This document shows positions 24,978-29,796 of a DNA stretch of 64,000 bases, piece after piece. The stretch lies in assembly GCA_905160935.1 (NCBI GenBank), contig CAJHZI010000068.1, positions 1 through 64,000 of the forward strand, written 5' to 3'. Under the pieces are notes generated by a model that saw nothing but the letters and a program-made list of their open reading frames with translations, did no database searches and was not told the origin of the DNA. The position numbers were made by a program, and so were the translations under genes. Origin of the DNA: Enchytraeus crypticus. Taxonomy: Eukaryota > Annelida > Clitellata > Enchytraeida > Enchytraeidae. Within the stretch, counting starts at the first letter, position 1; every line of letters begins with the position of its first letter.

Positions 24978-27255
24978 ATATACATATAGGCCCTACTTAT
25001 ACATTCGTGTACATGTATACTTGTATTGTGAATTCGTACTTACATACTCTGTATACACTCACACTCCGGTCTATTAGATTGAGAGTAAGACTCTACTGAC
25101 AAAGAGAATCGGATTAATTTGAATAGGCATTGAGATCGCTTTGCCTGATGATAACAGGACGTCTAATAATCGACTGTCTGTTTAGATTAAAAATAGATCA
25201 CTTTACATGATGATAATAGTACGTCTAATAATCGACTGTGTCTGTTTAGATTAAAAATAGATCGACTGGAGAACGAGAAGAAGGAGCTGCTGCATGAGCT
25301 ACAAACTCTGAGGAGGAGGGTCAACCCATCAGCTGGGGGCGACACTGATATTGTATGTCTATCTACACTTCCACCTCTTGTTTGACATCGTATTCAATAG
25401 ACATTGAGACTTTTAGCATCATCCATAATTTAAACGGGTTTCATATCTCTTAGTGCACTGCCTACTGGCAGGTCCATGGTATATAACGCCTCCAATCATC
25501 TATAAGATTTCTTTTGCTATGCCATTGTTCTCGGGGGATTCTTCTTATGACGAAGTGGACCCCTAGGCCTTCCTCAGCTTCGACTAACATTTACTGGGCA
25601 GGGACTTTATTCCATAAATTGCCTAAAAAATTAACAATTATTATTACTATTAAAAGTGATAGATATCAACAGAGTTGATCGTTTCACTGTAATGCTAGTT
25701 TACTTTTTTGTATGGTAAAAAGGCTGGTAAAGCTTATGTTAACGTCGGTTTCCTCACTCGAAAGCGATGTCAGTGACGGGTGAGCCCAAGATTTGAACCC
25801 CGCAGATACTGATCCGCGGTCGAATATCTTACCGACATCGCCACTGGTTGGAGCCAATGACGACGTCGGTAATGTCGATGTCGGTAATGGCGATGTCGGT
25901 AATGGTGATGTTGATAATGGTGATGCTGATAATGGTGATGTTGATAATGGTGATGTTGATAATGTGATGTTGATAATGGTGATGTTGATAATGGTGATGT
26001 TGATAATGGTGATGTTGATAATGGCGATGTCGGTAATGGTGATGTCGGTAATGGTGATGTTGATAATGGAGATGTTGATAATGGCGATGTGGATAATGGT
26101 GACGTTGATAATGGCGATGTGGATAATGATGATGTTGATAATGGCGATGTGGATAATGGTGATGATGTTGATAATGGCGATGTCGGTAATGGCGATGTCG
26201 GTAATGGCGATGTCGGTAATGGCGATGTGGATGTGATGTTTTGTGTGGTTATCACAGGGAGAGGACGAGATACTGGCTAAGCTGAAGGCTCATGATCGAC
26301 TCATGACTGACAACGTTGACCTCAGCATGAAGGTCAAGATGCTTCAGCTGGACAAGAGCAAGCTTCAACAAGACGTCGAGCAGGTTTGTGGCTTTATGAC
26401 GCTGTATGTTTGTTATGTACTGCTGTGGTGCGTGTAATGTGGTACTATATTTATAACATAGTGTAGGAAAAAGAGGCAGGCCGATATTAGGTATGTTAGA
26501 TGATTTAAAGACCCACTCATATGTGGGAATGAAGAGGAAGGCGGAAGACAGAGAAGAGTGGAGGCGTTATATACCATGAACCTGTCAGTAGGCAGTGCAC
26601 TAAGAGATAGAGAGAGAGTGTGTGTGTGTAATATTATAGTATTGTGTCCGGATTACTGGAGAGAAGACTAATCGTAAACTGAACGTGAAGTAAGAGGAGA
26701 ATTCACAAGAACTGATGAATGATCGGGTAGACTCAAGAAGCCACATTATTCCCAAGCTATAGATTACATATCAGTGTGGATAAGGAAGAGCCTTTTGTGA
26801 ACACGGAAGAAAAAGTGAGTGTCTGTGTAATATTTATAACAAAGTGCGCCATTATCAAATATTAAGCATGCTATGCTTATACATGTACATATGATGTATT
26901 AGTAATATAATGCAATCCACCTTTTCATGTAATATTCTCTAATGTGCTTTATAGAGTAAAGCTGCATCGTAAAGATTCAATGCGAGCGATTCAGTATTAT
27001 TTAAATTAATATTGCATTTAATCTGAAATAACTACTGCAACAGTGATCGACTGTTTGTATAATTAGCTTATTAATACTGATTGATTTTAATATTTACAGT
27101 TACGAAAGGAGTTGTCAAGCTATGGTCCGGAATTCTTTGCCGAAATTGAAGATCTCAGGTTTAACTACAAAGAAGCCCTGAAGAAGAATTCTGAATACAA
27201 AGATCAGCTGAGAAGTTTTGGTCTTCAGTTTGGTGTGACTGTTCCAGTACTGTGA
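895..27255 (+). CDS. CEP290: CEP290 gene, C-terminal half (29 exons, N-terminal half outside window)
   Basis: Large coiled-coil protein of centriolar satellites and the ciliary transition zone, where it links axonemal microtubules to the membrane and gates ciliary entry. Joined exons give about 1,360 codons that follow vertebrate CEP290 collinearly from roughly residue 1,100 (estimate) to the C terminus. Diagnostic matches are the [14 protein letters not shown] segment, [30 protein letters not shown], the RAPTVTM motif, [30 protein letters not shown] and [15 protein letters not shown] near the end. The product is almost wholly heptad-like and rich in E, K, Q and L, with no membrane segment. 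Every junction is GT...AG and in phase. Compared with the human protein the extreme C terminus is shorter and lacks the final acidic stretch. Exon numbers here count from the window start. The identity is very secure; a few splice borders are alternatives and are noted with the exons. Confidence 0.96.
1056..1215 (+). repeat. dispersed repeat with (TAA)n end, copy 1
   Basis: A (TAA)n tract followed by GTTTAACGTCCGTTTCCTCA and a dinucleotide-poor body. The same block follows TAA tracts at 22279, 23407 and 35165 and is inverted at 56640, so it is a dispersed family. Confidence 0.75.
1610..1812 (+). CDS. CEP290: CEP290 exon 2
   Basis: Preceded by a GT-rich tract and TGCAG. Starts in phase 2 and reads [17 protein letters not shown] ... 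[20 protein letters not shown] ... HLRKAIQ, one of the best conserved parts of CEP290. The donor is GTATTA. Confidence 0.93.
1898..2115. repeat. 18-bp minisatellite (TAGTAGAATATTTCTC)
   Basis: About twelve variants of a unit ending TTTCTCTAGT in the intron after CEP290 exon 2. Confidence 0.9.
2151..2290. repeat. 19-bp minisatellite (CAGAACTGTGTATATTGTA)
   Basis: Seven near-identical units in the same intron, open in one frame on each strand; those frames are by-products of the repeat. Confidence 0.92.
2616..2835 (+). repeat. diverged dispersed repeat, copy 1
   Basis: Shares blocks with 26638-26830 and 35540-35760: an opening GGACA...GAATA segment, a CTCAGAAGCCA block followed by a TAGGCTACAT-like block, and a GTGAAGG segment. 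Strongly diverged, hence an old family. Confidence 0.5.
3000..3113 (+). CDS. CEP290: CEP290 exon 3
   Basis: TGTAG acceptor, GTGAAA donor, 114 nt, in phase 0. It reads [18 protein letters not shown] then [15 protein letters not shown], equivalent to the vertebrate SGALPLAQQEKF region. Confidence 0.9.
3502..3696 (+). CDS. CEP290: CEP290 exon 4
   Basis: Acceptor GGTAG, donor GTTGAT, 195 nt. Encodes [39 protein letters not shown] and a basic coiled coil. The GLEEL...TLKD.GAQKV.W signature is diagnostic of CEP290. Confidence 0.93.
4093..4173 (+). CDS. CEP290: CEP290 exon 5
   Basis: Short 81-nt exon between TATAG and GTCTGT. Reads [20 protein letters not shown] then DKVRLHK, collinear with the vertebrate protein. 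Confidence 0.85.
4473..4542. repeat. (TA)n microsatellite
   Basis: About 35 TA dinucleotides ending exactly at the left terminus of a mariner-type element. Confidence 0.97.
4543..5490 (-). mobile_element. Tc1/mariner-type element, DD37D spacing, defective
   Basis: Both ends read CAGGGTGAGTAAAAA inward and are flanked by TA. The terminal inverted repeats are about 200 bases long (4543-4735 against 5300-5490). The minus strand 4840-5211 encodes the C-terminal half of a transposase with [11 protein letters not shown] and [13 protein letters not shown]. Thirty-seven residues separate the second and third acidic positions, as in the maT group. The second acid is His here (QQHGTPAH) and the N-terminal half is absent, so it cannot be autonomous. 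Confidence 0.88.
4840..5211 (-). pseudogene. mariner-type transposase remnant
   Basis: A 123-residue reading frame with the catalytic-core end of a DD37D transposase. The first acid is missing with the N-terminal half, and the expected Asp in QQD is replaced by His. A homologous, less damaged frame lies at 61120-61539. Confidence 0.85.
5503..5573. repeat. (TA)n microsatellite
   Basis: A second TA array starts 12 bases after the right end of the mariner-type element, so the element sits inside a former single TA tract. Confidence 0.96.
5645..5752 (+). CDS. CEP290: CEP290 exon 6
   Basis: ATGCAG acceptor, GTGGGC donor, 108 nt. Reads [19 protein letters not shown] and ends [12 protein letters not shown], matching the WDQREVDLERQ segment of vertebrate CEP290. 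Confidence 0.92.
5908..6022. repeat. pyrimidine tract with (CT)n
   Basis: C-rich and CT-rich intron sequence ending in about 20 CT units after CEP290 exon 6. Confidence 0.9.
6165..6240 (-). repeat. fragment of the ctcgag repeat family
   Basis: GTGGGTTGACGTCAAGATCA and the following GAAGCCC block match the start of the inverted copies at 43846, 48392 and 48725; diverged. Confidence 0.45.
6395..6529 (+). CDS. CEP290: CEP290 exon 7
   Basis: AACAG acceptor, GTCTGC donor, 135 nt. Reads [19 protein letters not shown] then an [19 protein letters not shown] helix, equivalent to the vertebrate GSIPDPSLPLPNQL stretch. Confidence 0.93.
6645..6738 (-). repeat. ctcgag repeat family copy
   Basis: Reads GTGTGTTTAACG, then CAGAAGCACAAGGCTTC, then ACACTCGAGCTAC. 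The complement recurs at 29795, 38555 and 38690 and the same strand at 48392 and 48725. The remaining intron to 7626 shows nothing else. Confidence 0.7.
7627..7860 (+). CDS. CEP290: CEP290 exon 8
   Basis: TGTAG acceptor. Encodes [40 protein letters not shown] and [11 protein letters not shown], very close to the family. The donor GTCTCT runs straight into a (CAAT)n tract. Confidence 0.94.
7866..8095. repeat. (CAAT)n tract, degenerate
   Basis: Starts five bases into the intron after CEP290 exon 8 and decays over 200 bases into CAGTCAATC-like variants. Confidence 0.88.
8435..8645 (+). repeat. tandem copies of the CEP290 exon 9 acceptor
   Basis: An 80-90 base unit (GTTGTTATCTAGGCT..., then GGGCTCAAACCAGCTGTT) occurs twice and is joined by a third, partial unit containing the real acceptor and exon start. 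Confidence 0.8.
8626..8844 (+). CDS. CEP290: CEP290 exon 9
   Basis: Acceptor is TATCAAG; the exon opens [20 protein letters not shown], continuing TIANLQ of the previous exon. It carries a Q-rich coiled coil ([14 protein letters not shown]) and ends at GTCTGA. Two better-looking copies of this acceptor (TATCTAG) lie 80 and 169 bases upstream but lead to stops. Confidence 0.92.
9365..9715 (+). repeat. tandem copies of the CEP290 exon 10 acceptor
   Basis: Seven units of 40-65 bases of the type TGTTCAGTTGAGACAGATTA followed by ATGATATCTCTGTGCTG. AG acceptors stand at 9478, 9542, 9586, 9627 and 9671; the real one is at 9715. Confidence 0.85.
9716..9870 (+). CDS. CEP290: CEP290 exon 10
   Basis: Acceptor TGTTCAG, donor GTTAGT, 155 nt, ends in phase 2. 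Reads [20 protein letters not shown] then an [18 protein letters not shown] helix. Diverged copies of both its 3' and 5' splice borders are tandemly repeated in the flanking introns. Confidence 0.9.
9911..10135 (+). repeat. tandem copies of the CEP290 exon 10 end and donor
   Basis: Three diverged copies of GCTCTCAAACAAGC...CTAGA(A/C)AG plus following intron sequence. The last keeps a GTTAGT donor at 10123. Confidence 0.82.
10136..12365. other. long AT-rich CEP290 intron
   Basis: No exon is recognisable. It holds a GT tract at 11419-11475, a short (TCTA)n at about 12157-12176 and a fragment near 12267-12320 (CCCAGGACCTCGGAGGCAGC) of the family that recurs at 37200. Confidence 0.6.
12366..12579 (+). 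CDS. CEP290: CEP290 exon 11
   Basis: Encodes [20 protein letters not shown] ... [17 protein letters not shown], carrying the conserved RAPTxTM...VERL motif. The donor is GTTTTT. The acceptor is uncertain: AG at 12364-12365 or at 12373-12374 both keep the frame; the first is given. Confidence 0.88.
12593..12800. repeat. 33-bp minisatellite (TCATATCAATTCTTCTATCT)
   Basis: About six units directly after the donor of CEP290 exon 11. Confidence 0.9.
12940..13220 (-). repeat. (GAT)n-tailed SINE-like repeat, copy 1 (near full length)
   Basis: Begins on this strand with CATCATCATC, runs through CTTGAATCCCAGTTTAACTA and GCGCTCACCAATAGAATGCC, and ends CAACCCGGACACAACACGGG. On the minus strand it has a unique head and a (GAT)n tail, as a retroposed SINE would. 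Confidence 0.85.
13440..13677. repeat. 60-bp minisatellite, four copies
   Basis: Unit contains TTAAGTCATAGCTGGTTAAA and TCATATGATTTAAACAGC; ends about 43 bases before CEP290 exon 12. Confidence 0.93.
13721..13858 (+). CDS. CEP290: CEP290 exon 12
   Basis: GTGCAG acceptor, GTATGT donor, 138 nt. Reads [20 protein letters not shown] and ends [11 protein letters not shown], matching vertebrate LLELRAEMTAAAEE...IVDRHTRELK. Confidence 0.93.
14170..14295 (-). repeat. degenerate tRNA-like SINE (family B)
   Basis: TTAACGCCAGTTTCCTCCCT at one end and GCTTTACCGATTTGCTACCG at the other match the inverted family B layout at 51515 and 25718. Confidence 0.55.
14705..14825 (+). repeat. degenerate tRNA-like SINE (family B)
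   Basis: GTGCGGGCTCGAATCCTGTGC is a box B-like motif in family B context, followed by a decayed TGACATCGC block and CTGACGTTGAAC. The rest of the intron to 15109 shows nothing recognisable. Confidence 0.5.
15110..15224 (+). CDS. CEP290: CEP290 exon 13
   Basis: GTTAG acceptor. Reads [19 protein letters not shown] ... ELQQANDSL. Two donors, GTGGTA at 15225 and GTATTT at 15228, differ by three bases and keep the same phase, so one residue may be optional. Confidence 0.85.
15846..15955 (+). CDS. CEP290: CEP290 exon 14
   Basis: TTTTAG acceptor in phase 1, donor GTTTAG. Reads [20 protein letters not shown] then [17 protein letters not shown], matching the vertebrate REKEEIDQENDELKRQIKRL region. 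Confidence 0.88.
16206..16340 (+). CDS. CEP290: CEP290 exon 15
   Basis: TTTACAG acceptor, GTGCGG donor, 135 nt. Reads [20 protein letters not shown], then [15 protein letters not shown], coiled coil continuing the CEP290 series. Confidence 0.85.
16519..16558 (+). CDS. CEP290: possible CEP290 micro-exon 16
   Basis: Forty bases between CTTATAG and GTAATA, reading [13 protein letters not shown] and ending in phase 1. It fits in frame if the next exon starts at 17335 rather than 17331. Skipping it and using 17331 also keeps the frame, so it may be an alternative exon or not an exon at all. Confidence 0.45.
16700..16788. repeat. (CT)n microsatellite
   Basis: CT-rich run in a CEP290 intron ending in about 17 CT units. 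Confidence 0.95.
17140..17246 (+). repeat. tRNA-like SINE family B, internally deleted
   Basis: GGCTGAAGCCAGTCGCGGGC joins the family head directly to the box B region (CTCAAATCCCGGGCTCGCC). The box A part is missing. Ends with the family tail CTTTCGAGTGAGGAATCTGA. Confidence 0.75.
17331..17473 (+). CDS. CEP290: CEP290 exon 17
   Basis: Reads [19 protein letters not shown] and then [20 protein letters not shown], matching the vertebrate IRWEEGKKWQAKIE...LKEKEGEV block. Two acceptors, at 17331 and 17335, fit exclusion or inclusion of the micro-exon upstream. The donor is GTGCAT, phase 2. Confidence 0.92.
17571..17875. repeat. (GATT)n/(ATCA)n tract with inverted segments
   Basis: Degenerate GATT repeats with an internal inverted block (CAATCGATCAATGTCTCAAT) so that the transcript can fold on itself. 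The array ends as the acceptor of CEP290 exon 18. Confidence 0.85.
17876..18014 (+). CDS. CEP290: CEP290 exon 18
   Basis: Starts in phase 2 after a GATTGATTGAAG acceptor lacking a pyrimidine tract. Reads [20 protein letters not shown] and ends [16 protein letters not shown]. The donor GTACCG is followed at once by a tandem array. Confidence 0.88.
18023..18470. repeat. 77-bp minisatellite, six copies
   Basis: Unit begins TCAGTGTCTTATCATAGC and contains ATTAAGTATAATTACTGTAC. The first unit starts eight bases after the donor of CEP290 exon 18. Confidence 0.94.
18939..19091 (+). CDS. CEP290: CEP290 exon 19
   Basis: The acceptor again lies in a GATTGATTGAAG tract. Reads [20 protein letters not shown], then [20 protein letters not shown], equivalent to vertebrate LHLQNRYLQEKLHALEKQ. 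Donor GTTTGT. Confidence 0.93.
19254..19410 (-). repeat. (GAT)n-tailed repeat, 5'-truncated copy
   Basis: CATCATCATCTTCCCTTGAA through TTCGTTTAAGTATTTGTAGC; stops before the family head. Confidence 0.85.
19551..19685 (+). CDS. CEP290: CEP290 exon 20
   Basis: Acceptor TTGATAG, donor GTTTTT, 135 nt. Reads [19 protein letters not shown] and ends [15 protein letters not shown], almost identical to vertebrate KFQLEQANKDLPRLK. Confidence 0.95.
20032..20157 (+). CDS. CEP290: CEP290 exon 21
   Basis: GCTTAG acceptor, GTTAGC donor. Reads [20 protein letters not shown], then a Ser-rich linker [17 protein letters not shown] that interrupts the coiled coil, as the vertebrate GHVRGSGRSGK segment does. 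Confidence 0.9.
20283..20435 (-). repeat. (GAT)n-tailed repeat, diverged copy
   Basis: CATCATCATGCCC tail, CTCCTTGAATCTAGTTCAGC, and GGAGCCCAGGCGTTCACCAA. Internally deleted, directly upstream of a better copy. Confidence 0.75.
20441..20715 (-). repeat. (GAT)n-tailed repeat, near full length
   Basis: CATCATCATCATCTTCATC tail to CAACCCGGACACAACACAGA head, same organisation as the copy at 12940. Confidence 0.87.
20936..21062 (+). repeat. degenerate tRNA-like SINE (family B)
   Basis: GCCGGTGGTTTGTTGCCAAG, then ACTACGGATCAGTA and box B-like GAGTTCAAATCCAGTGC, then AACGACTGACATGCTGTCGA. Same order as intact family B copies. Confidence 0.6.
21178..21405 (+). repeat. tRNA-like SINE family C
   Basis: Box A-like TCGTAGTGGTTAGAGG, box B-like GGGTTCGAATCCCAGC about 75 bases on, then GATCTGAGAGTAAAATCTCG and a 3' end with GATAGATATCAACGTAGTTG. 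The same body recurs at seven or more places. Confidence 0.85.
21497..21664 (+). CDS. CEP290: CEP290 exon 22
   Basis: CTGACAG acceptor, GTTCGT donor, 168 nt. Reads [20 protein letters not shown] then [20 protein letters not shown], a near-identical match to the vertebrate LEKTIGLMKKVVEKVQREN hallmark. Confidence 0.96.
21850..22025. repeat. minisatellite before CEP290 exon 23
   Basis: Three to four units with TTGTATCTTATGCTCTGATA; ends about 15 bases before the acceptor. Confidence 0.85.
22038..22160 (+). CDS. CEP290: CEP290 exon 23
   Basis: Reads [20 protein letters not shown] and ends [15 protein letters not shown] at 22036-22037 or at 22042-22043 both keep the frame; the choice adds or removes Asn-Gln. 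The donor is GTGAGT. Confidence 0.88.
22279..22378 (+). repeat. (TAA)n dispersed repeat, copy 2
   Basis: About 17 AAT units, then GGTTTAACATCCGTTTCCTC and GATGATGTCAGGGACG, as at 1056. Confidence 0.8.
22640..22861 (+). CDS. CEP290: CEP290 exon 24
   Basis: TTAAAG acceptor, GTATTA donor, 222 nt. Reads [40 protein letters not shown] and [15 protein letters not shown], equal to vertebrate DSKSWKSIVVTRM. Confidence 0.95.
23278..23370 (+). CDS. CEP290: CEP290 exon 25
   Basis: TTTTAG acceptor, GTGATA donor, 93 nt. Reads [20 protein letters not shown] then [11 protein letters not shown], matching vertebrate LKQLVKEATEREQKV...EDLEQQ. Confidence 0.94.
23407..23545 (+). repeat. (TAA)n dispersed repeat, diverged copy 3
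   Basis: Short TAATAATAATAG tract then AAGGACTGTTTCCTTATGC and ACGATGTCAGGTAGGCCC. 23546-23948 shows nothing further. Confidence 0.65.
23949..24025 (+). CDS. CEP290: CEP290 exon 26
   Basis: ACGCAG acceptor, GTAATT donor, phase 2. Reads [20 protein letters not shown] then DFQLSR, equivalent to vertebrate IKILKHVPEGAETEQGLKRE. Confidence 0.9.
24222..24376 (+). repeat. (GAT)n-tailed repeat, truncated copy
   Basis: AATTGCTACAAAAATTTAAA through ATTTGAGACAGTCTATACGT to GATGATGATAATGATGA. Confidence 0.85.
24752..24990. repeat. (AT)n microsatellite with interruptions
   Basis: Nearly pure AT over about 240 bases in the intron before CEP290 exon 27. Confidence 0.97.
25145..25264 (+). repeat. tandem duplication of the CEP290 exon 27 acceptor
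   Basis: Two copies 64 bases apart of TGATGATAA(C/T)A then GTCTAATAATCGACTGT then CTGTTTAGATTAAAAATAG. The second is the functional border. Confidence 0.88.
25250..25352 (+). CDS. CEP290: CEP290 exon 27
   Basis: Opens in phase 2 after CTGTTTAG and reads [18 protein letters not shown] then [17 protein letters not shown] copy of this acceptor with its first exon bases lies 64 bases upstream. Donor GTATGT. Confidence 0.92.
25443..25650 (+). repeat. dispersed repeat (TAGTGCACTGCC family)
   Basis: CTCTTAGTGCACTGCCTACT and CATGGTATATAACGCCTCCA match 40375 and, inverted, 26580, 56520 and 59960. Confidence 0.75.
25652..25695 (+). repeat. 3' fragment of tRNA-like SINE family C
   Basis: AAAAGTGATAGATATCAACA then GTTGATCGTTTCACTGTAATG is the family C 3' end alone, placed directly before an inverted family B element. 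Confidence 0.8.
25718..25858 (-). repeat. tRNA-like SINE family B, inverted
   Basis: On the minus strand it has box A TGGCGATGTCGG, the CGACCGCGGATCAGTA middle, box B-like GGGGTTCAAATC, then the CACTGACATCGCTTTCGAG tail. Its head meets the 15-bp array head to head. Confidence 0.85.
25856..26232 (+). repeat. 15-bp minisatellite of box A-like units
   Basis: About 25 units of GGTGATGTTGATAAT, with variants GGCGATGTCGGTAAT at both ends. These end variants equal the box A region of SINE family B (TGGCGATGTCGGTAAG). Both strands stay open in several frames only because the unit is a multiple of three. Confidence 0.88.
26258..26383 (+). CDS. CEP290: CEP290 exon 28
   Basis: TCACAG acceptor directly downstream of the 15-bp array; donor GTTTGT; 126 nt. 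Reads [19 protein letters not shown] then [12 protein letters not shown]. Confidence 0.9.
26462..26630 (-). repeat. TAGTGCACTGCC family, inverted
   Basis: GAGTGGAGGCGTTATATACC, then CAGTAGGCAGTGCACTAAGA and a GA tract, the complement of the copies at 25443 and 40375. Confidence 0.8.
26638..26830 (+). repeat. diverged dispersed repeat, copy 2
   Basis: CAAGAAGCCACATTATTCCC, AAGCTATAGATTACAT and TTTTGTGAACACGG match the copy at 35540 in order. Confidence 0.6.
27100..27255 (+). CDS. CEP290: CEP290 last exon with stop
   Basis: TTTACAG acceptor, then [36 protein letters not shown] and a short end [13 protein letters not shown] before TGA. The FFxEIEDLxxNYKE motif is the C-terminal hallmark of CEP290. 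The acidic ending of the human protein is absent. Confidence 0.96.
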   Translation, partial: LRKELSSYGPEFFAEIEDLRFNYKEALKKNSEYKDQLRSFGLQFGVTVPVL

Positions 27256-28284
27256 TCTCTTTTATACACGCGTAGTGCGAGATGTTGTCATGAGTGATAT
27301 ATCCTTGTATTTTGATATCCAAATAATCAGGAATAGAGCTGCCACAAAAGAGCTTAAGCTCTGTGAGGTAATACAGTCAGTAATAATTACAAAGAGGAAC
27401 AAATGCGTTTACTAATTGTATTTTATGCTACAGAAAACCGTAGAACCTATGGCAACCATACACATTAATTACTGCCCACAAAGGAAGGTAAATATCAGGA
27501 TCTTAGTTACAGTATATAAATTTAAAGTAAAGGATAGTCTACTTAAACCTTTGTCGTAGCGTAATATATAAGTAAAGTGAACTAAGTCAGAGTCAAATTA
27601 AATTAAAGTCAGTTCGTCGGCCGCGAGCCTATGTCTGCGACTTGTAACTCCTTTGATTCAGCTTAGATTAGACCTACATATAGACCCAACATTTGTGGTG
27701 GTAGTTAAGATTTTATTTGAGTTAACATTTAATGGATTGCCTGTTTTCTTAACTTTTACATGAATTGCTTCGCCTAATATGAACGTCTTAATATAATTTG
27801 TGAATTGACCGATTTCCATTCTGCGTGTTTTAATCATAGTTTCTACAATTCTGTGTTTTTGTTGTTTCTAAAAAAAATTAAGTTAAGTTGTTGATATACT
27901 TGTACAGTTAATGTTTATTCATTCTTTAAAAAGTGTGTTGTAATAACACTAGCAGCGTGTTGATATGTGTGCCAAAACTATTTCTATTGTTTTCTGTTGT
28001 AGTTTCTGTCTACTTCTCTGTAAAAAAATAACAAAAACGTTAGTCGTTAATGCGAATATATACTCTGAAGTTGATATATTCATTGTTAATCAAATAGATC
28101 TATAGCATATCCTTCTACGTGGTATGTATGGCTGTTAATGTGCTTTAGTTGTCCGTTAGTGCACTGTTAGTTGTTACCGTGGTACATATTGATGCAGGTG
28201 TATGTTGGACTATACACAGTACATGTATGTATATAATGTATTAGTATATTAATTTGTTACTATTCTTGTGACATAATTAATAAA
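27256..28284 (+). terminator. CEP290: CEP290 3' UTR and candidate polyadenylation signal
   Basis: AT-rich non-coding sequence after the CEP290 stop. An AATAAA hexamer stands at 28279-28284, followed by a GT-rich stretch, as expected of a cleavage and polyadenylation site. ATTAAA variants occur earlier near 27600, so the true 3' end is unproven. Confidence 0.45.
27318..27372 (+). repeat. short repeat shared with 46259
   Basis: CAGGAATAGAGCTGCCACAA with AAGAGCTTAAGCTCT, a palindrome. The related copy at 46259 carries an 11-bp hairpin at the same place. Confidence 0.6.
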
Positions 28285-28659
28285 ATGCCTCTGAATGTGC
28301 TTGTTGTTAAAATTAAAACTAACTTAATTCTTATTTCACAGGCACATCAGTAGAACTCATAGTTTTGCCCAAATTATCATCTCTGATGTATACTAAGATA
28401 CTGACGCGATTGTGTGGAAACCTAGCCAAGCGCTTAAACAGATGCCACACTGGCATGTCACATGTGTAGCATTTTAGGATGAAGGAGCTATATAGCTATG
28501 GTGTAAGCAGTATACCGTGCTGACATTGTGGTGTAGTCATTTCCTTTGCTCAGATATCTCTTCGTTAACTACAACATACAATCATACCAGATGCAAATTG
28601 TCCTTTGATTGAAATTGCTTGCGTTTTGCGGAATGGAGAATCTCGGGTATGAACAGTAC

Positions 28660-28856
28660 AACAGAACGATGCAATACAGTAGAGCGATACAATACAAGAA
28701 AACACTACACTACCGAAAAGCGATACAATAAAATAAAACAGTAAAATACAGTAAAGCGATACAACACAATGAAATGATACAATACAGTAGAGCGAGGCAA
28801 TACCATAGAACTAACTATACAATACAGTAAAGCGATACAGTACAAGAGAGTGAAGT
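28660..28856. repeat. degenerate minisatellite (AGCGATACAATACAGTA)
   Basis: About ten diverged units in the CEP290-myosin spacer. The stretch 28285-28659 shows nothing recognisable. Confidence 0.8.
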
Positions 28857-28957
28857 GTGCAACCTAGCTTAAATATATTGAACTTCTGATAATAAGAAGG
28901 TTGACATTGGGAGCGAAAACAAATACAACGCACAACCACTCCCGCGCATTAGAATGT

Positions 28958-29175
28958 TTTAATAGCGTAAGGGTAACGTCATGAAGTTTTAAATGACAGA
29001 TCCTGAGGTGAATTGAACCCTCGTGGTTTCGAATCCCAGCCGCTCCGATCTGAAAGTAAAATCTCGGACATTCACTGTAATGGTTATACGGATAAAGGAC
29101 TAAATTGCCTAACGGTTTAAACATGTGGTATTAAATGTGATCAATATCAACATAGTTGATCATTTCATGCATGTT
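28958..29175 (+). repeat. tRNA-like SINE family C
   Basis: AATAGCGTAAGGGTAACGTC, AATGACAGATCCTGAGGTGA, box B-like GGTTTCGAATCCCAGC, and a 3' end with CAACATAGTTGATCATTTCA. Confidence 0.88.
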
Positions 29176-29743
29176 TACATACATTAGATCCACTAGTAGA
29201 CAATCCATACTCCGCGTACTTCATTATTATGGCTCCGATGAGATAATTACCGAATCTACACATCAGTGTCTGTTGTGCGAGCATATCAGTGAACGATAAA
29301 TAATCGATCTGATGAAATCAGGAAGATTGTCGATTGAAGGCTTGTCAAAAATGTATGAGGAAGTAAATGATATCGGTCACTCCTCGATAAGCCTAGCGCC
29401 TGCCTAGCGATGGTAATGTTAGTGGTAACGCTGGGTAATTCTCTCAAACTTTCTTAACTTCCAAGCGAGAACAGTAACAGCTAAAGCTGGCACGTTGAAG
29501 ACCTGAACTAGAGACTGGCTAGTACCTACTCATGCACACGGCCAATCACACTATCAATTATTTTGGTGCAAGTTTCATATTTCTAAATTGATTGCTAAAT
29601 TGGCGATAGTAGCTCCTACAATCGATCTGCATTTTGTAAGAAGTCGTGTCATGTACCTTGTTATACTTCTCTTTGTTGCTCAGAAACTACTATAATATTT
29701 TCCTATAACAACAGTTTCCTAGCATGATACTGTCCGAATACAG

Positions 29744-29796
29744 TAACTTACAACTAACTAAGGTAACAGTAAGTTACCTTAGTTAGTTGTAAGTTA
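29744..29796. repeat. perfect 24-bp inverted repeat (hairpin)
   Basis: Arms 29744-29767 and 29773-29796 are exact reverse complements around the loop AGTAA. It abuts the tandem ctcgag-family copies. Confidence 0.95.

Noticed and set aside
24735..25077. Open frames of Tyr-Ile repeats
   Set aside because: Translation of an AT microsatellite.
25770..26255. Long open frames on both strands rich in DVDNG or TSPLS/HYQHH repeats
   Set aside because: The 15-base unit keeps every frame open on both strands. It lies in a CEP290 intron, ends before a normal acceptor, and has no start context or homology.
28864..29124. Minus-strand 86-residue frame; also 17043-17261 and 36804-37080
   Set aside because: These lie across SINE family B and C copies and translate repeat sequence.
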